Below the pieces are notes generated by a model that was not told the origin of the DNA, ran no database searches, and saw only the letters and a list, made by a program, of their open reading frames with translations. The position numbers were made by a program, and so were the translations under genes. Positions 7,801 through 15,698 of a stretch of DNA of 64,000 bases are shown piece by piece. Location of the stretch: assembly GCA_021775415.1 (NCBI GenBank), contig JAJFHV010000017.1:1-64000 (forward strand), written 5' to 3'. The stretch is from Hyphomicrobiales bacterium. GTDB lineage: Bacteria > Pseudomonadota > Alphaproteobacteria > Rhizobiales > Rhizobiaceae. Each line of letters starts with the position of its first letter. The stretch's first letter is position 1.

Positions 7801-7876
7801 TGGTGAGCCCGCACGGATTCGAACCGTGGACATCCTCATTAAAAGTGAGGCGCTCTACCAACTGAGCTACGGGCTC
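7801..7876 (-). tRNA. tRNA-Lys (anticodon TTT)
   Basis: A 76-base cloverleaf on the minus strand including an encoded 3' CCA. Acceptor stem GAGCCCG pairs with CGGGCTC, D-arm GTAGCTCAGTTGGTAGAGC, anticodon stem CCTCA/TGAGG around loop CTTTTAA, so the anticodon is TTT (plus-strand 7841-7843 AAA), and T-loop GGTTCGAATCC. Its 3' end faces the catabolic cluster at 1-7.6 kb. Confidence 0.97.
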
Positions 7877-8132
7877 CCAAGTGAAATGACTGTTCATCGT
7901 AGCTGAACAGACTCAAAAATTCCACTGTCAGGAATGCGCGGGAAAATAGGGGCAGGGTATCTTCTGGTCAATAGAAATGTAGGCCAAAGCCTGAAAAAGA
8001 TTTGCGGCATAATGTGCAGGCCAATTCGCGTATCTGTGACTGTCATGTGAGCGGAAAATCAGTTAGGCAGTCACAATCGTAAATTATGCCGGTTTGAACA
8101 GTCGGCTAACTCATTCAGGTCATTTGGAACAC
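7877..8132. other. Intergenic region between tRNA-Lys and ccdA, no gene seen
   Basis: About 256 bases that must hold the tRNA-Lys promoter (leftward) and the ccdA promoter (rightward). A perfect inverted repeat CTGTTCA/TGAACAG (7890-7896 and 7904-7910, 7-base spacer) lies 14 bases upstream of the tRNA; there is no T tract, so it is not an obvious terminator. GTGACTG (8036-8042) and CAGTCAC (8068-8074) form a longer-range inverted repeat. No convincing protein or RNA gene is visible. Confidence 0.5.
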
Positions 8133-8867
8133 ATGGAACTTCAGCTTTTTTACGCATTTGTTGCTGGCGCACTATCCTTCCTTTCGCCATGCGTGCTGCC
8201 TCTGGTGCCGCCCTATCTCGGGTACATGGCCGGTGCGACAATTTCGGAATTGTCCGTCGGGGATGCGGGCGTGGTTGAAACCGGGCTGCGCCGCAAGGTT
8301 ATTGTTCGCTCGATTTTGTTTGTCGCAGGTTTTTCTGTGGTGTTTGTTTCATTGGGTGCAACCGCATCGGTGATTGGGCAGTTCGTGCTCGCCTGGTCTG
8401 ATGTATTGGCCAAGGTGGCAGGTATTGCGATTATCTTGATGGGACTGCACTTCCTGGGTGTTTTTCGTTTTGCACTCCTCAACCGGGAGGCGCGTTTTCA
8501 AAGTTCAGGCACTGGTGAAATTGGTGCATTTGTTATGGGGCTCGCATTCGCGTTTGGCTGGACGCCCTGCATAGGTCCAATTCTGGCGCCTATTTTGGGA
8601 ATTGCCGGGTCACGTGAAACTGCAGGTGAGGGTGCGTTTCTGCTGGCTGTGTATTCTGCGGGGCTGGGTATTCCGTTCATACTGGCTGCATTGTTTGTTG
8701 GGCCATTTTTGGCATTTTCAAACCGGTTCAAAAAGCACTTGGGTAGTGTGGAAAAAGCAGTCGGCGTATTGCTGGTGATTACCGGCATTCTGTTTCTAAC
8801 CGGTGGCATGCAGCGTTTCTCTTTTTGGTTGCTTGAAATGTTTCCAGGCCTCGGCGCGCTCGGCTAA
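8133..8867 (+). CDS. ccdA: Cytochrome c biogenesis protein CcdA (DsbD transmembrane domain)
   Basis: A 244-residue polytopic membrane protein with six likely membrane segments. The two redox cysteines sit in the family motifs SPCVLPLVPPYLGYM (Cys20) and GWTPCIGPILAPIL (Cys146). It carries electrons from cytoplasmic thioredoxin across the inner membrane to periplasmic thiol-disulfide proteins, needed for haem attachment to c-type cytochromes. There is no fused periplasmic domain, as in CcdA rather than DsbD. The frame is open to a TTG at 8094, but ATG 8133 gives the normal N-terminus directly before the first membrane helix. Stands alone, with glmU 126 bases downstream. Confidence 0.92.
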   Translation: MELQLFYAFVAGALSFLSPCVLPLVPPYLGYMAGATISELSVGDAGVVETGLRRKVIVRSILFVAGFSVVFVSLGATASVIGQFVLAWSDVLAKVAGIAIILMGLHFLGVFRFALLNREARFQSSGTGEIGAFVMGLAFAFGWTPCIGPILAPILGIAGSRETAGEGAFLLAVYSAGLGIPFILAALFVGPFLAFSNRFKKHLGSVEKAVGVLLVITGILFLTGGMQRFSFWLLEMFPGLGALG

Positions 8868-8993
8868 AGTTCAAAACCGAATTTAACCATCATCAATGGA
8901 CATACTGTTCAAGGCCAGGAAGATTGGCTATGTCAGGCACAGATAAAGATGCCCGAATCGAGCTGACTGTCTTTTTCAAACTGAGGGCGCGCA

Positions 8994-10340
8994 ATGGCAC
9001 GCACATGTCTGACACTCATTCTTGCCGCTGGTGAGGGTACACGGATGCGTTCCGACCTACCCAAAGTCCTGCATCCGGTAGCTGGCCTGCCGATGATTTC
9101 GCATGTCATACGCGCTTCTGTTGGTGCGGCGAGCGATGCCATTGGGGTCGTTGTCGGCAATAGTAGTGATGACGTCGCCGAAATCGCAACTGGAGAAAGC
9201 AATTCGGTTGAAATTCACATTCAAGACAAACGTCTCGGAACCGCCCATGCAGTAATGAGCGCAAAGGGTGCCCTGGACCGCGGGTATGACGATGTGCTGG
9301 TACTGTTTGGCGATGCGCCACTGCTGCGTCATGAAACGCTTACCCGAATGCGCGATACCCTTGCAGCAGGCGCTAACGTGGCAGTCTTGGGATTTCGCAC
9401 GGATAGACCTGACGGTTACGGACGCATGGTTGAAGAAGGCGGAAAGCTTGTTCGGATTCGTGAGCATTTCGAGGCTAGTGAAGAAGAGCGTCGGATTAAC
9501 CTGTGCAATGGCGGGATAATGGCTATCGACGGTGCCAATGCGCTTGAACTCGTGAATAGCATTACAAATGACAACGCCAAAGGTGAGTATTACCTGACTG
9601 ATATCGTTGAAATTGCCGGTAACCGCGGTCTTGAAGTGATTGCCATGGAGGCTTCAGCCAGCGAATTACTTGGCGTTAACAACCAGGTGGAACTTTCGGA
9701 AGCTGAGCATATCTGGCAGCAGCGTGCCCGTGAACAGGCGATGCTGGAGGGCGTTTCGATGAGCGCTCCGCATACGGTTTTTTTGCACCATGACACAGAG
9801 CTTGCGCAAGGCGTGAGTATTGAGCCAAATGCTGTATTTGGAGCTGGTGTTCGTGTTTCGGCTGGCGCACAAATTCGCGCATTTTCATATCTTGAAGGTG
9901 CCGAGATAGGCGAGAATACAGTTGTTGGACCCTACGCACGGATTAGACCTGGCACGGTGATGGAAAAAGGCTCCAAGGCTGGAAATTTCGTCGAGGTGAA
10001 GAACGCGCATGTGCGTGAAGGGGCGAAAATCAACCATTTAAGCTATGTGGGTGATGGAGATATAGGACGTAACGCCAACATCGGTGCTGGAACCATTTTC
10101 TGTAACTACGATGGTACCAACAAGCACAAAACTGTTATCGGAGAAGGCGCATTTGTGGGTTCAAACAGTTCGCTGATTGCCCCGGTTACCATTGGAGATG
10201 GCGCCTATGTGGCATCTGGGAGTACTGTAACCGATGATGTACCCGACGACGCCATGGGAGTGGCGCGCGGGCGGCAGGTAAACAAAGAAGGCTACGCCAA
10301 GGCCATTCGAAAGCGCAGCCAAGCCGAAAAAGGCAAATAA
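8994..10340 (+). CDS. glmU: Bifunctional UDP-N-acetylglucosamine pyrophosphorylase / glucosamine-1-phosphate N-acetyltransferase
   Basis: 448 residues. The N-terminal nucleotidyltransferase domain has LAAGEGTRMRSDLPKVLH (about 10-27) and a GDAPLL metal site; the C-terminal half is a left-handed beta-helix with hexapeptide repeats (for example IGENTVVGPYARIRPG, KAGNFVEVKN, NIGAGTIFCNYDG), the acetyl-CoA-dependent part. It makes UDP-GlcNAc for peptidoglycan and lipopolysaccharide. GAGG 8 bases before ATG 8994 supports the start. A 34-codon ORF (8930-9034) with its own AGGA overlaps this start and could be a leader peptide. Next gene is glmS, the preceding step of the same pathway. Confidence 0.97.
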   Translation: MARTCLTLILAAGEGTRMRSDLPKVLHPVAGLPMISHVIRASVGAASDAIGVVVGNSSDDVAEIATGESNSVEIHIQDKRLGTAHAVMSAKGALDRGYDDVLVLFGDAPLLRHETLTRMRDTLAAGANVAVLGFRTDRPDGYGRMVEEGGKLVRIREHFEASEEERRINLCNGGIMAIDGANALELVNSITNDNAKGEYYLTDIVEIAGNRGLEVIAMEASASELLGVNNQVELSEAEHIWQQRAREQAMLEGVSMSAPHTVFLHHDTELAQGVSIEPNAVFGAGVRVSAGAQIRAFSYLEGAEIGENTVVGPYARIRPGTVMEKGSKAGNFVEVKNAHVREGAKINHLSYVGDGDIGRNANIGAGTIFCNYDGTNKHKTVIGEGAFVGSNSSLIAPVTIGDGAYVASGSTVTDDVPDDAMGVARGRQVNKEGYAKAIRKRSQAEKGK

Positions 10341-10407
10341 AACAGTTTGCTACGACTTGTTTACCTTGCTGGCAATTTTTTGGTGATAACTCTCAATCGG
10401 CAGCGAA

Positions 10408-10424
10408 TTGGCACTATAATTGCA
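10408..10424 (+). promoter_or_regulatory. Sigma-54-type (-24/-12) promoter candidate upstream of glmS
   Basis: TTGGCAC-TATAA-TTGCA matches the sigma-54 consensus YTGGCAC-N5-TTGCW at every fixed position. The GG (10410-10411) and GC (10422-10423) dinucleotides have the required 12-base offset. Predicted transcription start is about 10435, leaving an 83-base leader before glmS. The site lies in the 177-base gap between glmU and glmS in the right orientation. Upstream activator sites were not recognised. Confidence 0.5.
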
Positions 10425-10436
10425 TCGAAATGTATT

Positions 10437-10466
10437 GAAACTTGAATTGAGTTTCGCTTTTGAAAC
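10437..10466 (+). other. Mutually exclusive hairpins in the glmS leader
   Basis: Three short complementary segments follow the predicted start: GAAACT (10437-10442), AGTTTC (10450-10455) and GAAAC (10462-10466). The middle segment can pair with either the first (loop TGAATTG) or the third (loop GCTTTT), so only one hairpin can form. The glmS SD (GGGG at about 10502) lies 36 bases further on. A switch is possible but stems are short. Confidence 0.3.
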
Positions 10467-10517
10467 AAGACGACTAGGAAGTGCGGTAATAAAAAGCTGC
10501 GCGGGGAAATTTAACAG

Positions 10518-12344
10518 ATGTGCGGAATTGTTGGAATTGTTGGTAACGAAGCCGTCGCGCCTTTGTTGGTTGATGCGCTGAAGCGGCTTGAATATCGCGG
10601 ATATGATTCCGCTGGCGTCGCAACCCTCGAGGCCACCGGTCTTGACCGCCGCCGCGCTGAAGGAAAGTTGGCAAATCTTGCCAATCGTCTGGAAGATGCA
10701 CCGCTTGATGGCGTGATTGGTATTGGCCACACAAGATGGGCGACCCATGGGGTGCCCAACGAAACCAATGCGCATCCACATTTTTCCGAAAATGTAGCGC
10801 TCGTTCATAATGGAATTATCGAGAATTTCCGGGAGCTGAAAGACGAGCTTGAGAGTGATGGCTACACATTCACTTCTGAAACAGATTCAGAAGTCATAGC
10901 GCATTTGGTATCGCGGAATCTTAAATCTGGATTGGACCCACGCGAATCGGCACGCCAGGCTTTGCAACGTCTTGAAGGGGCATTTGCCATTGCGCTGATC
11001 TTTCGCGATGAGCCGGATTTGATGATTGGTGCGCGTAGCGGTCCGCCGATGGCAATCGGTCACGGCGAAAACTCGATGTATATTGGCTCTGATGCTATCG
11101 CACTTGCTCCGTTCACCAACCAGATAACCTATCTTGAGGATGGGGACTGGTGCGCAATCTCCCGCAATGCGCTTGAGATATTCGATATGGATGGCAATCC
11201 GGTCGAGCGGGTGGTTCAGCTCTCTGTTGGGAGCAGTTTGATGGTCGACAAGGGTAATCATCGCCACTTCATGCAAAAGGAAATCTACGAGCAGGCAGAG
11301 GTCGTTTCCCACACACTTTCGCACTATCTGGATTTCGGAAAATGTGAAGTGCGGTTGCAGGAAGACTTGCCGTTTGATTTTGCCAAACTGGATCGCATCG
11401 CAATTTCTGCGTGCGGGACTGCGTTTCTTTCCGGTTTAGTCGGAAAATACTGGTTCGAACGTTTTGCGCGGTTGCCGGTCGACATCGATATTGCATCCGA
11501 GTTTCGTTATCGCGAAATGCCGATGGCAAAAAATGGATTGTCATTGTTGATTTCACAATCGGGCGAAACTGCTGACACGCTTGCGTGCCTGCGTTACTGC
11601 AAATCTCAGGGGCAACATATTGGCGCAATCGTCAATGTTCGTGAATCCACTATTGCGCGTGAAGCGTCAGTTGTGTTTCCCACACTTGCTGGACCGGAAA
11701 TTGGAGTTGCCTCAACCAAGGCGTTTACCTGTCAGCTTTCAACGCTTGCCTCATTGGCAATTGCTGCCGGTAAGGCGCGCGGTACATTGAGTGCGGAAGA
11801 TGAGCACAGGCTTGTACGCGAAATTACCGAAGCGCCACGCTACATCAACCAGGCTTTGAAGCAGGAAAAGGCGATTGAGGCGGTTGCACATGATCTCGCC
11901 AAGGTTCGTCATGTCTTGTACCTTGGTCGTGACACCAACTATGCGCTGGCCATGGAAGGTGCGCTGAAGCTTAAGGAAATTTCCTATATCCATGCGGAAG
12001 GATATGCGGCCGGTGAATTGAAGCACGGTCCGATTGCGTTGATTGATGAGGACATGCCAGTCGTTGTGATCGCACCGCATGATGCGATTTTTGAAAAAAC
12101 AGTATCCAATATGCAGGAGGTTGCAGCCCGGGGTGGTCGAATTATTCTAATCACAGATGAAAAAGGTGCCGCTGCCGCTGCCATGGATACCGAACACACA
12201 ATCATCATGCCGGAAGTCCCCGATATTCTGACACCCCTTGTTTACGCCCTACCGGTTCAACTTTTAGCCTATCATACTGCTGTATTGATGGGTACGGATG
12301 TTGATCAACCACGCAATTTGGCTAAGTCTGTGACGGTCGAGTAG
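10518..12344 (+). CDS. glmS: Glutamine--fructose-6-phosphate aminotransferase (isomerising)
   Basis: 608 residues, the usual length. It starts MCGIVGIVG, where Cys2 becomes the N-terminal catalytic nucleophile of the glutaminase domain; this fixes the start at ATG 10518. YRGYDSAG and TRWATHG are glutaminase motifs. The C-terminal half has two SIS domains (SQSGETADT, STKAFTCQ, and GRDTNYALAMEGALKLKEISYIHAEGYAAGELKHGP). It makes glucosamine-6-phosphate, the entry to amino-sugar synthesis; GlmU acts later. Upstream lie a sigma-54-like promoter and a possible leader switch, suggesting nitrogen-linked control of this glutamine-consuming step. Confidence 0.98.
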   Translation: MCGIVGIVGNEAVAPLLVDALKRLEYRGYDSAGVATLEATGLDRRRAEGKLANLANRLEDAPLDGVIGIGHTRWATHGVPNETNAHPHFSENVALVHNGIIENFRELKDELESDGYTFTSETDSEVIAHLVSRNLKSGLDPRESARQALQRLEGAFAIALIFRDEPDLMIGARSGPPMAIGHGENSMYIGSDAIALAPFTNQITYLEDGDWCAISRNALEIFDMDGNPVERVVQLSVGSSLMVDKGNHRHFMQKEIYEQAEVVSHTLSHYLDFGKCEVRLQEDLPFDFAKLDRIAISACGTAFLSGLVGKYWFERFARLPVDIDIASEFRYREMPMAKNGLSLLISQSGETADTLACLRYCKSQGQHIGAIVNVRESTIAREASVVFPTLAGPEIGVASTKAFTCQLSTLASLAIAAGKARGTLSAEDEHRLVREITEAPRYINQALKQEKAIEAVAHDLAKVRHVLYLGRDTNYALAMEGALKLKEISYIHAEGYAAGELKHGPIALIDEDMPVVVIAPHDAIFEKTVSNMQEVAARGGRIILITDEKGAAAAAMDTEHTIIMPEVPDILTPLVYALPVQLLAYHTAVLMGTDVDQPRNLAKSVTVE

Positions 12345-12455
12345 GGGATATCACCAAAATCGCTGATTTGCCTTTTGGGAAAAAAGCGCTACAGCTTCAA
12401 TCCAGTTGAACTGCATATGATATTGTGCAGTTGTTGATCCTCCAGTCGGTAACAA

Positions 12456-13190
12456 ATGTCGGAACCTTACAAAAGCAGATATAGCGGAATCACGCGGATA
12501 AGGAACTATTTCCTGACCGGGTTTATTATCTGTGCTCCATTAGCAATTACGGCCTATTTATCCTGGAGCTTGATTCAATGGGTTGATGGGTGGGTCAAGC
12601 CGTATCTTCCCGATGTTTATAATCCGGATACTTATCTTCCATTCGCCATTCCAGGCTTTGGTTTGATAGTTGCGCTGCTTTCCATCACGATAATCGGGTT
12701 TCTAACTGCCAATTTTATTGGCCGTACCATTATCAGGTACAGCGAGCACATGCTTGGGCGCATGCCATTGGTGCGAACAATCTACTCTGGCCTCAAGCAA
12801 ATATTTCAAACAGTTCTGTCTGATCAAAATTCATCATTTCAAGAAGTCGGACTGTTGGAATATCCGAGAAAGGGTTTGTACGCGATAGTCTTTGTTGCGA
12901 CCGATACCCACGGCGAAGTGGACGAACGGTTGATGGCGAAGGGTCATGATACGCTCAGCGTTTTTTTGCCGACTACGCCAAATCCAACTTCAGGATTTCT
13001 TCTGTTCGTTCCTAAAAAGGATGTCATTCTTTTGGATATGGGTGTTGAGGATGCCGCCAAGCTTGTCATTTCGGCTGGCCTTGTTGCCCCCGAGTTTAAA
13101 GAGACTGCACAAAAACTGGCCAGAGATGGAGCTTCGAAGAAGCCCCAGTTGACGAGAAAAACGACCCCGAAGCCAAAATCAAAGAAATAG
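12456..13190 (+). CDS. DUF502 family inner-membrane protein
   Basis: 244 residues. Two hydrophobic segments near the N-terminus (about 18-42 and 66-88, FLTGFIICAPLAITAYLSW and IVALLSITIIGFLTANFIG) are followed by the family signature GRMPLVRTIYSGLKQ and a soluble beta-rich region with a basic tail (KPQLTRKTTPKPKSKK). DUF502 proteins are widespread in Rhizobiales, commonly next to recG, as here; the function is unknown. A perfect 7-base inverted repeat AACTGCA/TGCAGTT (12409-12415, 12426-12432) lies between glmS and this gene. It converges on recG with 6 bases between stops. Confidence 0.88.
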   Translation: MSEPYKSRYSGITRIRNYFLTGFIICAPLAITAYLSWSLIQWVDGWVKPYLPDVYNPDTYLPFAIPGFGLIVALLSITIIGFLTANFIGRTIIRYSEHMLGRMPLVRTIYSGLKQIFQTVLSDQNSSFQEVGLLEYPRKGLYAIVFVATDTHGEVDERLMAKGHDTLSVFLPTTPNPTSGFLLFVPKKDVILLDMGVEDAAKLVISAGLVAPEFKETAQKLARDGASKKPQLTRKTTPKPKSKK

Positions 13191-13196
13191 CAGGTT

Positions 13197-15305
13197 TCAT
13201 CCTGCCCTTAGCAGTCTAATCGCCTGATCCTGTCCGAACAGATAGAGCAACATCCGCAAGGCCTCGCCTTGACTGCCCTCCAAATCGGGGTTGGAGTGGA
13301 TCAATAACCGTGCACCATCGCGGGCAAATTCCAGAATATCGCTGTGATGTTCCATAACTGCCAGATTGAAACCCGGCATGCCTGATTGCCTTGTACCAAG
13401 CACTTCGCCTTCACCGCGTAGTTTCAAATCTTCTTCTGCGATGCGAAACCCGTCTTCGGTTTCACGCATTACGCCTATTCTTGCCTTTGCGGTTTCTCCC
13501 AGTGGCGCGCTATAGACCAAAATGCAATGCGAAGCTTCCTCACCACGCCCGACCCGACCACGCAACTGGTGCAATTGAGCTAGGCCAAATCGCTCGGCGT
13601 GTTCAATAACCATGATGGTAGCATCTGGAACATCGACGCCTACTTCTATCACTGTAGTTGCAACAAGCAGGCGGGTTTCACCGGATTTGAAGGAATCCAT
13701 CGCTTTTGATTTTTCTTCGGTAGTCATTCGACCGTGAACCAGTCCAACCCTGATGCCAATCTGAGCTTTGAGGCTTGCGAAGCGATCCTCAGCCGACATC
13801 GCCTGTATAACTTCACTCTCCTCAACAAGCGGACAGATCCAGTAAGCTTTTTGACCGTGCGAAATCGCGTTTTCGATGCGTTGTATCAATTCGGGGAGAC
13901 GTTCAGCACTGAGGGCGCTGGTTTTGATCGGTTGGCGTCCCGGTGGTTTTTCATCCAGTCGGGAAACATCCATGTCCCCATACGCTGTCAAAACAAGGGT
14001 ACGCGGAATCGGCGTGGCAGTCATAACCAGGACATCGGTTGCCATCCCTTTGTCGCCAAGGGATAACCGCTGATGGACGCCAAATCGGTGTTGCTCATCG
14101 ATTACGGCCAATCCGAGATCTTTGAATACGACATCCGACTGGAAGAGGGCATGGGTGCCAACCAGCAGATGAATTTCTCCTGCTTCAAGCGCCTGCAGGA
14201 TTTCTTTTCTCGTCTTTCCCTTTTCTCGTCCTGTGAGTAGCACGGCTTTTATGCTGGCAGCCTCACAAAGCGGCTTGATGCTGGCAATATGCTGGCGGGC
14301 GAGAATTTCCGTAGGCGCCATGATGGCCGCCTGACTACCCGTCTCAATCACCTCAACCATTGCGATTAAAGCGACTATGGTTTTTCCCGAACCAACATCG
14401 CCCTGCAGCAATCTCAGCATACGTTCAGGTTTTTGAAGGTCTTGCGATATCTCGCCAATCGCACGTTGTTGCGCACCTGTTAGGGTATAGGGAAGAGCTG
14501 CTTCGATCTTGTGGACAAGTGACTTGTCACCCACTCGGGAAATGCCTGCCGACTTTCTCATTCTGTGCCGTAACAAAGCCAGGGAAAGTTGACCGGCGAG
14601 TAATTCATCATGTGCCAAGCGGCGGCGGGCAGGGGATTTTGGATCGAGGTCAAGCGCATCAACTGGTTTGTGGATACGCTTCACCGCGCTGTTGAATGAT
14701 GGCCAGTGTTCACGTGATACCAAAGCATCATCCGCCCATTCAGGAAATTCCGGCAAGCTGGCTACGGCACTACGCACAGAACGTGAAAGAATCTTGGATG
14801 ACAAGCCAAAGGTTGTTCCATAAACCGGCTCCATCAGGGGAAGCTCGGCAAATTCAGTCTCACTCACCATGTAGTCGGGGTGCACCATATTGAGTTTACC
14901 GTTGAACCATTCAACGCGGCCGCTGATATAGCGTTTTTCGCCAACCGGCATCGCCTTCTCAAGCCAGTCCGCACGGGGGTGGAAAAAAACCAGACTCAAT
15001 TCACCGGTGTCGTCATGCACATCGATGCGGTAGGGGACGCGCCGGTTGCCGCGTGGTGGCGGTAGATGGCGATCTACATGAACCTGGAAGGTCGCAATTG
15101 CACCATTTAGCGCGTTGGTAATTCCGGGCTGATTGCGACGGTCAATTACCGAGTGGGGAGCATGAAACAACAAATCTACAATGCGTGCCTCCTCCTCGTT
15201 TTCATTGCCGCGCAACAATCGAGTGAGCGTCTTGGTGAGCTTCGGACCAATTCCGGGAAGGGTGGAAACCGAAGCAAACAACGGATTGAGAATTTGTGGT
15301 CGCAT
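13197..15305 (-). CDS. recG: ATP-dependent DNA helicase RecG
   Basis: 702 residues, normal length. An N-terminal wedge/OB domain precedes a superfamily 2 helicase core: Walker A GDVGSGKT, motif II DEQH in VIDEQHRFGVHQ, motif III TATPIPRT, and motif VI QLRGRVGRG, then the RecG C-terminal LRGEGEVLGTRQSG. It remodels stalled replication forks and branched DNA. Start is ATG 15305. It is divergent from sdhE-mfd, an arrangement common in alphaproteobacteria. Confidence 0.97.
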   Translation of the reverse strand: MRPQILNPLFASVSTLPGIGPKLTKTLTRLLRGNENEEEARIVDLLFHAPHSVIDRRNQPGITNALNGAIATFQVHVDRHLPPPRGNRRVPYRIDVHDDTGELSLVFFHPRADWLEKAMPVGEKRYISGRVEWFNGKLNMVHPDYMVSETEFAELPLMEPVYGTTFGLSSKILSRSVRSAVASLPEFPEWADDALVSREHWPSFNSAVKRIHKPVDALDLDPKSPARRRLAHDELLAGQLSLALLRHRMRKSAGISRVGDKSLVHKIEAALPYTLTGAQQRAIGEISQDLQKPERMLRLLQGDVGSGKTIVALIAMVEVIETGSQAAIMAPTEILARQHIASIKPLCEAASIKAVLLTGREKGKTRKEILQALEAGEIHLLVGTHALFQSDVVFKDLGLAVIDEQHRFGVHQRLSLGDKGMATDVLVMTATPIPRTLVLTAYGDMDVSRLDEKPPGRQPIKTSALSAERLPELIQRIENAISHGQKAYWICPLVEESEVIQAMSAEDRFASLKAQIGIRVGLVHGRMTTEEKSKAMDSFKSGETRLLVATTVIEVGVDVPDATIMVIEHAERFGLAQLHQLRGRVGRGEEASHCILVYSAPLGETAKARIGVMRETEDGFRIAEEDLKLRGEGEVLGTRQSGMPGFNLAVMEHHSDILEFARDGARLLIHSNPDLEGSQGEALRMLLYLFGQDQAIRLLRAG

Positions 15306-15410
15306 CGCTTAAAATCTTGCCAGTTCCGTACCGCATCATCAAGGCTGACAAATGTATTTCAACTTCCTATAACTGGCCTTGTAATTTTATGAGTCTGAAA
15401 ACGATATCCC

Positions 15411-15698
15411 ATGGCAAATGAAGTTGGTAACCTGGAAGGTGACACCGCGCTGCGCAAGCGATTGCTGTATCGTGCAAACCATCGTGGCATCAAGGAAATG
15501 GATATCGTCCTGGGCGGTTTTGCCAATATCGAAATTGGCAATCTTTCTGAGAGCGAACTGGTGGCATTTGCAATGTTGATGGAAGAGAGTGATCGCGATC
15601 TGCTCAACTGGTTTACGGGAACCGTTGAGTTTCCACATACGGAACTTCGCCCCATGTTTGACCGTGTTCTTGCACATACAGCCGAGCCAAAAGTTTAA
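15411..15698 (+). CDS. sdhE: Succinate dehydrogenase assembly factor SdhE (DUF339)
   Basis: 95 residues. The motif RRGIKEMD-type sequence appears as NHRGIKEMDIVLGGFA, holding the RGxxE core needed for covalent attachment of FAD to the flavoprotein subunit of succinate dehydrogenase. A small cytoplasmic helical chaperone. Its TAA shares one base with the ATG of mfd, so the two genes are translationally coupled, as in many alphaproteobacteria. Confidence 0.93.
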   Translation: MANEVGNLEGDTALRKRLLYRANHRGIKEMDIVLGGFANIEIGNLSESELVAFAMLMEESDRDLLNWFTGTVEFPHTELRPMFDRVLAHTAEPKV

